Shown here one piece after another: positions 56,952 to 64,000 of a stretch of 64,000 bases of DNA. The notes beneath the pieces were generated by a model. The model saw only the letters and a program-made list of their open reading frames with translations, was not told the DNA's origin and searched no databases. This DNA comes from Hygrophila difformis (taxonomy: Eukaryota > Streptophyta > Magnoliopsida > Lamiales > Acanthaceae). The position numbers and the translations under genes are program-made. The stretch covers positions 36,959,974 to 37,023,973 of the forward strand of contig JAOANR010000009.1 of assembly GCA_030278955.1 (NCBI GenBank), read 5' to 3'. Every line of letters begins with the position of its first letter. Positions within the stretch are counted from its first letter, which is position 1.

Positions 56952-59340
56952 ATAGGTATTGCAAAAAGGTTTAAAAACAAGTCCGGATTCTATTGAAAAA
57001 TAATAATAAGTATCATCCACACATATAGTAGTAGTAATAATATATCGCAGCGGAAAAATGTAAAGTGGGCCGACATGGCCAAAACTCGGGATTTACATGC
57101 CCGTTATGCAAGTATCATAAAAAGCAATAAAACAATGCTTAATAATTCCATCCCCCAAATGCACATGCTATGCATTATCTCCGTACTCTGAAAGAAAGAG
57201 AAAAACAACAATTTTTATCAGTATATAAGATACTGAGTAAGTCGATCCTAACATAGCAATAAAGGGATTTAATTAGATAATTAAAATTTCACTCCTAACA
57301 TGCATTCACAAAATTTAACGGAAATAATATTTTAATTGTGTACTTGAACATGCATTTAATCCACAATAACAATTTAGTCATGATATGGGATTTAAAGACA
57401 TAATTTTAAATGCATAATTTAAAGACATGCATAAATAAATAAATACTTAAAAATATTAAATGTTTTATTTCCCGTTACGTAACCATTTCTCAGTGTTTTG
57501 TATAGCCGGTGATCCGGCGGCCGCAGCCGTTTCGTAAGTATCTCGTTTAACCGGTGATCCGGCGGCCGTAGCCGTATCTGCCATACCCAGTACCACTCCG
57601 GAGACTCGGGAAATCCATACGGACAACCCGAGAGAGTAGGCCATGTATCTCCCGCCGATTGGCGTAATATCTCAGCAAATTCTCTCGTCCATTATAGGCC
57701 CGAAGAGAAAGGCTAGAGGGGCACCCTGCAGAGCACTCACCCTCCACCTAAGTATCTCATGTATCGTTTAGATTTAATGTATCGGGGTTTTTCAAAAGTA
57801 TAGATGTATCGTATTTCAAATCTTTGATCGTTCGTTTCGAAATTTCAAAATCCTTCGATTTAAAAGTAACTTGGCGTCACAGTTTACGCCTTTTCAATTT
57901 AAAAATTCGGTTTAATTCCGAAAAATCTGAAAATTTCACAGTCTATGCAAAACACCCTAATGAACAACTTTCGTGTTTTAACTTTCTCGAAATAAGTTCA
58001 GGAAACATGTCACAAAATCGAGTTTAATGCGAAAACAGTTTACTGTCCCGAAGCAGATTTGTCACAGTTCGGAAAATTGGCTTTTTGACATATCAAATGA
58101 ACTCCAAAAATTCTGAAATTTTAAACACATATACTAGACATGATTATCTACAACTTTCGTTTAGATTGCAAAGATCAAATCAGACTACAAAATATAGAAA
58201 CAGACTCACTAAGTTCGGACATGTTCATAGGCAGATTTCAAACACGTTTTGTCAAAACAGTTTCTTTTCGATGCGATTTAAAATAGCAAACGTTAAATAA
58301 AATGTCTGAAATTTTTACACAACCTAGATTTATGTGTTAGGATTAAAAGTCTAGTTTTGAGTTTCCCGGATTGAATCCTCAAAATATGAGTTTTAGACAG
58401 ATTTCAAAAACTGCGCGTATTGGCGTTTTTAATTTCGGTTTTTACGTTTCGTCGCATTACGACTATACCGGATGCCCCTAAACCACCCGTATTGATATGG
58501 AAGGCTCAACTTACTGTGGTTGTGTTCTTGAGTCGTCCTAGGGTCGCTCGGCTTGTCCAAAAACACTACGAACGGATCCTTGCACACGTTCTCTTCCTCT
58601 TTCGATCACGAACGTGATTACAAGTCCAATATTGGAAAGTTAGATTAAAAATTGGAGATAAAAACGAGTAGATGAATCTGGATACTTCTTACCAACGATC
58701 TAAGGGGTGTAAACCTTGATCTACACGTTCCTATGGTCGTCGATGGTTGCCGGAAGTCGCCGGAAGTTCGTCGGAAGTTCGTCGGGAGAGTGTTTTGGCT
58801 TGGGAGAGTTTGGGGAGAGTGGAGGGAGTTTTGTGACTGATGAAAGGGTGGGGAGGCAGCCCTAAGTCGCCCTAAAAGCTTTCTCCTCGACCAAAATCTT
58901 CTTTCCATAGTCGGGGGGTCGAATTATGTTAAGAAATCGCCGAAAACGCGTCATTTGCCCAATTCTGGGGGACCACGCGGGGTTGGCGCGCCTTTTAGCC
59001 AAACCCCGCCCGGCCAGCGTGCGGTCCCCGCCTGGACTGCGGTCCGGGCGGGTCCGTGCGATCCGATCCGTCGGGTCTTTTTCTCCCCTCTTTCGGACTT
59101 CTATCCTTCCACGTTTTCGCGCTCGATCTTCCGGGTCATTTTCGGATTATGCTTCTCATCATAAATTTATTCCGACTCAATTCGATTTCACGTCTGAAAT
59201 CTTAGGTTTAGGTCCGTCGGGTTCTAAATCGTCGTCTTTTGATTTCCGTGCATCTCCGAGTTTATGGGTTCTCGGAAACAAAACTTTCTTTCCTATTGGA
59301 TTAATTCCTATTTTTATATTCTAAAATTTACGGGTATTAC
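56952..59340 (-). repeat. Chromovirus-type LTR, left end in the gap
   Basis: The right end ACGGGTATTACA at 59340 is the reverse of TGTAATACCCGT. It carries the family's conserved block at about 59040-59110 (minus strand) and the TACTCAGTATC element near 57230. It abuts directly the truncated gag of a plus-strand element. CG-rich open frames (58926-59324) are LTR sequence. Confidence 0.8.
57505..57590. repeat. Tandem duplication of ~46 bp in the LTR
   Basis: Two copies of CCGGTGATCCGGCGGCCG with AGCCGT following. The solo LTR at 41160 has a single equivalent. Confidence 0.8.
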
Positions 59341-60756
59341 ATGATCACCGGAGTCAACTATCCGGACTTGCAAGCTATCTACGATCGTGCGGTAGCAGTC
59401 GCACGAGTACAACAGTTAAAGAGAAAGACTGCAGGGGAATCTAGCCGAGGGGCACAAGTACCAGACAAAAGAAACCGGGACAATAGGACGGGCAACACTA
59501 CTGGTGGGGACAACTTTCGGCGAGGTCCGAACGGAAATGTTCAAAACAACAATGGTCGGAATTTCAACCAAGGAGGACGAGTGCCACCGTGTCCGAGGTG
59601 TGGCAGGCCGCACCTGGTGAGGAGATGTCCTCAGGTGGGCGAATGTTTCTGGTGCGGCCGTATTGGCCATCGGAGGGAGGAATGTCGAACCCGACTCGAG
59701 AACATCACGAAGAGAGAGGATTTGGTCACAGGACCCAATGAGCCGTTCAACGAAGGAGGCCGGAACGGAAACAATCAAGGATATCGGCCTCCTCAGAATC
59801 CGAACCAGCGCCCTCCAAACCAGCAACAAAACCCAAATCCGAATCAGAACCAGCCGGCCAATCAAGGGAGGCCGATGGGAAGGTTAAACGTGATCAACCA
59901 GGCTGACATACCCGCGCAGGGTGATGTGATGGCAGGTACCTTTCATGTCCTAAGTACTCCGCTTAGAGTTTTATTTGATTCCGGAGCGAGTTGTTCCATA
60001 TTATCTTCGAGAGTTGTAGCTGAACTAGATCTACCTAAGTGCGAAATGATTAGCTTAGGAATCCAACTGCCTTCTGGAGAAGTAATAGCATGCTCTAAGC
60101 GTTATAACGGAATACCTGTGGTAATAAAAAACGTAGAGTTTTTCGCAAACTTGGTAGAGTTTGACGTCAGAGACTTTGACGTCATACTAGGGATGGATTG
60201 GCTAACCCGTTATAAGGCCGTGATCGAATGCCAAAAGCAAAAGATCACGCTGTCAAAGAGTAGGGGGAGGAGAGTCATCTTCTACTCCCAACCCCCTAAG
60301 AAGCCTAACAAAATAGTCAACGCCCTCAAGTTATATAGCTTAATGCGGAAGGGTTACGCGCTATACGCATGCTATATTCATAACCTGGAAGCTGAAGGAG
60401 TCAAGGTAGACGACATCTCGGTGGTGAGGGAATACCCAGATGTGTTCCCTAAAGACGTTCCCGGTATGCCACCTAAGAGAGATCTTGAATTCACAATAGA
60501 CCTCATTCCGGGAACGGAACCTGTCTCGAAAGCCCCTTACCGCATGGCGCCACTGGAAATGAAGGAACTAAAGGAGCAACTCGAGGAGTTGTTGGAAAAG
60601 GGATACATTAGGCCAAGCACGTCCCCATGGGGAGCAGCGGTCTTGTTCGTCAAGAAGAAAGACGGAGGGTTACGACTGTGCATCGATTATAGAAGACTCA
60701 ATCAAGTCACCTTCAAGAACAAGTACCCCGGATCGAAGATTTGTTCGACCAACTAA
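59341..60756 (+). pseudogene. Tekay/Del-like Gypsy gag C-terminus, protease and RT start
   Basis: 471 residues. They begin inside gag ([25 protein letters not shown]), with the N-terminus replaced by an opposite-strand LTR, so the first Met is not a real start. A zinc knuckle [14 protein letters not shown], preceded by [14 protein letters not shown], lies near residue 85-120. An Asn/Gln/Pro-rich linker follows, then the protease with [16 protein letters not shown]. The RT start reads [20 protein letters not shown]. The frame fails near 60730, where about 7 bp seem deleted compared with the family pattern, and ends at 60756. Confidence 0.9.
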
Positions 60757-61967
60757 AGGGAGCTACAGTATTCTCAAAGATCGACCTACGCTCGGGATAT
60801 CACCAATTGAGGATCGCCGAAAAGGACATCCCAAAGACGGCGTTCAGAACTCGTTATGGAGACTACGAGTTCACGGTGCTATCATTCGGGCTAACGAACG
60901 CCCCAGCGATGTTCATGAATCTCATGAATAACGTATTTCGAGAATTGTTAGATCAATGCGTGGTGGTGTTCATAGATGACATCTTGATCTACTCGAAAAG
61001 TGAAGAAGAACATTCCGAGCACTTACACAAAGTGTTAGGGATCTTACGAGTGAACCAACTGTATGGTAAACTGTCCAAATGCGACTTCTGGTTAAGGGAA
61101 GTGGCATTTCTCGGGCATATAGTATCCGCCAACGGAGTGGCAGTAGATCCGGCGAAGATCTCGGCAGTAACCGAGTGGGTACCGCCGAAGAGTCCAACAG
61201 AGGTACGAAGTTTCCTTGGACTGGCGGGATACTATAGGCGATTTGTCACAAACTTCTCGAAAATCGCACGCCCATTGACCCAACTGTTGAAGAAAGGGGT
61301 AAAATACGACTGGACCAGCAAGTGTGAGTCCGCGTTCCAAGAACTGAAGAAACGACTTACCACAGCGCCAGTATTGGCATTACCATCTGAGGACGGAGAC
61401 TTCGAAGTGTATAGTGACGCCTCGAAAGAGGGATTGGGATGCGTGCTAATGCAAGATCAAAGGGTTATAGCATACGCATCGCGTCAGCTGCAACCACACG
61501 AAGAAAACTACCCGACGCATGACTTAGAACTCGCCGCGGTCGTGTTCGCCTTAAAGATATGGAGACACTATCTCTATGGGCGGAAGTGTCGGATGTTCAC
61601 CGACCATAAGAGCCTCAAGTACATATTCACGCAGAAAGAGCTGAATCTGAGGCAGAGAAGGTGGTTGGAGTTAATAAAGGATTATGATCTGGAGATTGCT
61701 TATCACGAAGGAAAAGCCAACGTTGTAGCCGATGCCCTGAGTCGAAAGACTCAACACGTGGCAAATCCACTCGTGATACCGGCCGAGTTGTACAAGGACT
61801 TAGCAGAATTAAGTCTAGAGTTAGTGCATTCTGGCACGGTAAACGAAGTCGTCAACGCAATGGTAGTGGGACCTACCATATTTGATGAATACGACTCGCC
61901 CAACCGGGTGATGAGAACTTGGAGGAAATTAGGAAGGACATTGCGAAGGAAAGGCAATAGATTTTAA
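60741..61967 (+). pseudogene. Tekay/Del-like RT and RNase H
   Basis: Continues the element in the next frame: [43 protein letters not shown] (FIDD in place of YxDD, usual in this clade), [13 protein letters not shown], RNase [44 protein letters not shown] and VVADALSRK. The frame is lost between about 61880 and 61960, before the integrase zinc finger. Confidence 0.92.
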
Positions 61968-62025
61968 AATTCATGAGGACGGAAGCATCCGCTTCAAGGG
62001 AAGATGGTGTATACCACGAAATTGC

Positions 62026-63333
62026 GTGGACCTGAAGCAGAAAGTGATGGAGGAAGGCCATAACACCACATACTCGGTCCATCCCGGAGGTGACAAGCTG
62101 TACAAGGACTTAAAGAAGAACTATTGGTGGCCGAATATGAAAAGAGAAGTGGCCGAGTTTGTGGCGAGATGCCTCACCTGCCAGAAGGTCAAGGCGGTGC
62201 GCCAAAAACCCCTAGGGTTAATGCAGCCATTGGAAATCCCGAGTTGGAAATGGGATAGCATTTCCATGGATTTCGTTTCGGGGTTACCACGATCACCGAA
62301 AGGGATGAACAAAATCTGGGTGATCGTGGATAGATTGACAAAAACTGCCATATTTATCCCAATGAAGGATACTTGGTCCATGGACCAATTGGCAAAAGCG
62401 TATGTCGGCAATGTGGTACGGCGGCATGGAGTACCACACGACATCATCTCGGATAGGGACAGTAGATTTGTCTCACATTTTTGGACAAAACTACAAGACG
62501 CCCTCGGTACGAAAATAAGGATGAGTACCGCGTTCCACCCCATGACGGATGGGCAAATAGAGAGAACGATTCAAACATTGGACGACATGCTGAGAGCATG
62601 TGTGCTAGAATTTAAAGGAAATTGGGAGAACCATTTGCCTTTGATCGAGTTCTCCTACAACAATAGTTATCATGCTAGCATCGGCATGGCACCCTTCGAG
62701 GCACTGTATGGACGCAAGTGCCGAAGTCCATTGAGCTGCGACGAGAGTAATAAGACTATGGAAGTTGGACCACAACTCGTTGAGTACATGGCTCAACAAA
62801 TCAAGATCATCCAGGGAAAGATGAGAGCCACTCAAGACCGGCAGAAGAGTTACGCGGACGTGAGACGGAAAGACTTGGAATTTCAAGTCGGCGATAAAGT
62901 CATGCTGAAGGTATCACCAATGAAGGGTGTGATGCGCTTCGGCAAACAAGGAAAACTGAGCCCACGATACATAGGACCCTATGAAATCCTAGAAAGAGTG
63001 GGAAATCTCGCATATCGGCTAGCATTGCCACCACAATTTGCTCGTGTTCACGATGTGTTCCACGTCTCCCAATTGAAGAAATATGTGCACGATCCGACCC
63101 ATGTGCTCCAACCGGAGGAAATTGAATTGGATGATGACTTGAGCTACGAGGAAGTCCCGGTGCGAATACTTGACATGAAGGAAAGAGTAACGAGAAATAA
63201 AACCATGAGGATGGTCAAGGTCCTTTGGTCTAACCACGAAACGGAGACGGCAACATGGGAATTGGAAGCTGATATGAAACAACGTTACCCGACCCTCTTC
63301 CAAGATGACCCGACCACAGTTATGGGGACATAA
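62026..63333 (+). pseudogene. Tekay/Del-like integrase with chromodomain
   Basis: 435 residues. The zinc finger (THx shifted; visible HPGGDKLYKDLKKNYWW...CLTCQKVK) is followed by the DDE core: SISMDFVSGLP (Asp), IISDRDSRFVS (Asp), DGQIERTIQTLDDML (Glu). Then come YGRKCRSPLSCDE, GDKVMLKVSPMKGVMRFGKQGKLSPRYIGPYEIL, and a C-terminal chromodomain-like tail (PVRILDMKERVTRNKTMRMVKVLWSNHETETATWELE). The tail places the element in the chromoviruses, which use it to target chromatin. The frame extends upstream of the Met at 62026. The domain itself looks intact. Confidence 0.92.
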
Positions 63334-63341
63334 CTGTATTC

Positions 63342-63356
63342 TTAAGGGGGGGAGGA
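63342..63356 (+). promoter_or_regulatory. Polypurine tract 1 of the plus-strand element
   Basis: CTTAAGGGGGGAGGA directly precedes TGTAACACCCGAG. Confidence 0.8.
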
Positions 63357-64000
63357 TGTAACACCCGAGAAAAACAAATTCAAATTATTTTGAACTACGT
63401 TATGACTTGATCCCTTCACAGGGTACGTAGGCAGCTTGGAAATTAAGTTCAGTCACAAAATAAATCACAAAATAAATCACAAAATAAAAACATAACTGAA
63501 AGCATCCTAACATTTAACTCGGGGAAACCGAAGCACAACTTCGAGGGCGAAATTGATTCTTAAGGGGGGTAGACTGTAATACCCATGAAAATTGTTAAGA
63601 GAAATCGAAACTAATTTAATTAGATAAATTATCGCAGGGAGATGTTGCGAGCATCAACCCGAACTCGTAATAAATTCTAGATGGAAAATTCGAACTGTGA
63701 ATGACCCGGAAAATTGAGCCGAAAATATAGAAGGATGGAAGTCCGAAAGAGAGGAGGAAAGGACCCGACGGATCGCACGAAGCGCCCGGACCGAGGTCCA
63801 GGCGCTGGCCGCGCGGGAACGCGCCAACTCCGCGTGGGAGCGCTGAACGCGGCAGATCACGCGATCATGGCGATTTCTTGCCAAAATTTCGCCTCCCGAC
63901 TTTGGTAAGTAAATCGGACGAGTGTGGAAGCTTTTACCCGACCTAGGGCTGCCTCCCCCACTCTATTCACCATTGAGGAGCCCCCCAACCACCCTCAATC
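63357..64000 (+). repeat. 3' LTR region with a second polypurine tract and LTR start
   Basis: After TGTAACACCCGAG at 63357, a 221-bp segment resembling 53925-54197 (reverse) ends with a second tract CTTAAGGGGGGTAGAC. TGTAATACCC follows at 63578. From there the LTR follows the solo-LTR family (conserved block at 63735-63800) to the window end. The segment includes three copies of CACAAAATAAAT (63454-63490). The LTR is cut by the window. Confidence 0.8.

Noticed and set aside
56234..57020. Long frames running through the N gap
   Set aside because: Created by unknown bases. Only the last ~60 residues of the minus frame are real pol sequence.

Overview
The window is nuclear DNA of a flowering plant, most likely a eudicot: it has AT-rich introns, plant-type LTR retrotransposons (Ty1/Copia and several Ty3/Gypsy lineages), an L1-type LINE, hAT and mariner-like DNA transposons, Stowaway-like MITEs, and telo-box/GGCCCA promoter elements. 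Only one ordinary host gene is supported. It is a 12-exon plus-strand gene at 26150-30011 for a chloroplast CBM48 protein of the PROTEIN TARGETING TO STARCH (PTST2/PTST3) type. Almost everything else is transposon-derived, mostly nested and broken.

Region 1-1689 is non-genic with simple repeats. A minus-strand Copia element occupies 1695-24766. It has 346/349 bp LTRs and the target duplication CTTAT, and it is split by a 17.6 kb minus-strand Gypsy-type element at 2720-20328 with target duplication AGATA. That inner element is the most interesting object here. Its LTRs are about 4.49 kb each, and its primer binding site is of the kind seen in the Tat/Ogre group. It has no recognisable gag, protease, RT or integrase. 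Instead it carries a gene-like unit: a telo-box/GGCCCA/TATA promoter, a 44-nt coding first exon, a phase-matched 1.4 kb intron, a predicted protein of about 1021 residues, and an overlapping second reading frame resembling the 'putative plant transposon protein' family. The internal promoter resembles the element's own U3. The polypurine-tract motif occurs three times, and the U5/PBS junction motif is repeated inside the LTR. Perfect TGTCGCG-arm hairpins decorate both the LTRs and the internal promoter. The simplest reading is a non-autonomous element assembled from pieces of its own LTR plus a foreign or lineage-specific coding unit, mobilised in trans.

Region 24772-26149 holds MITEs upstream of the PTST-like gene. 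From 30287 to 43088 come Gypsy LTR remnants: two are supported as solo LTRs by terminal sequences, with target duplications GGAAA/GAAAA (imperfect) and GGGAG. The same stretch contains a 5'-truncated LINE and a short gag remnant. Region 43089-51091 contains two copies of a mariner-plus-hAT block; the first copy lacks about 1.8 kb that the second retains, including the hAT 3' end.

Region 51092-64000 is a nest of chromovirus-type Gypsy elements. It has a minus-strand LTR with an internal minisatellite, a minus-strand pol cut off before its C-terminus, a 500-N assembly gap, another minus-strand LTR, and a plus-strand Tekay/Del-like gag-pol with two frame breaks. In two places a second polypurine tract plus LTR start lies 0.2-0.3 kb inside the first LTR start. 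No tRNA, rRNA or CRISPR array was seen. All exon structures and family names are read from sequence and memory of the families, without alignment or database search.
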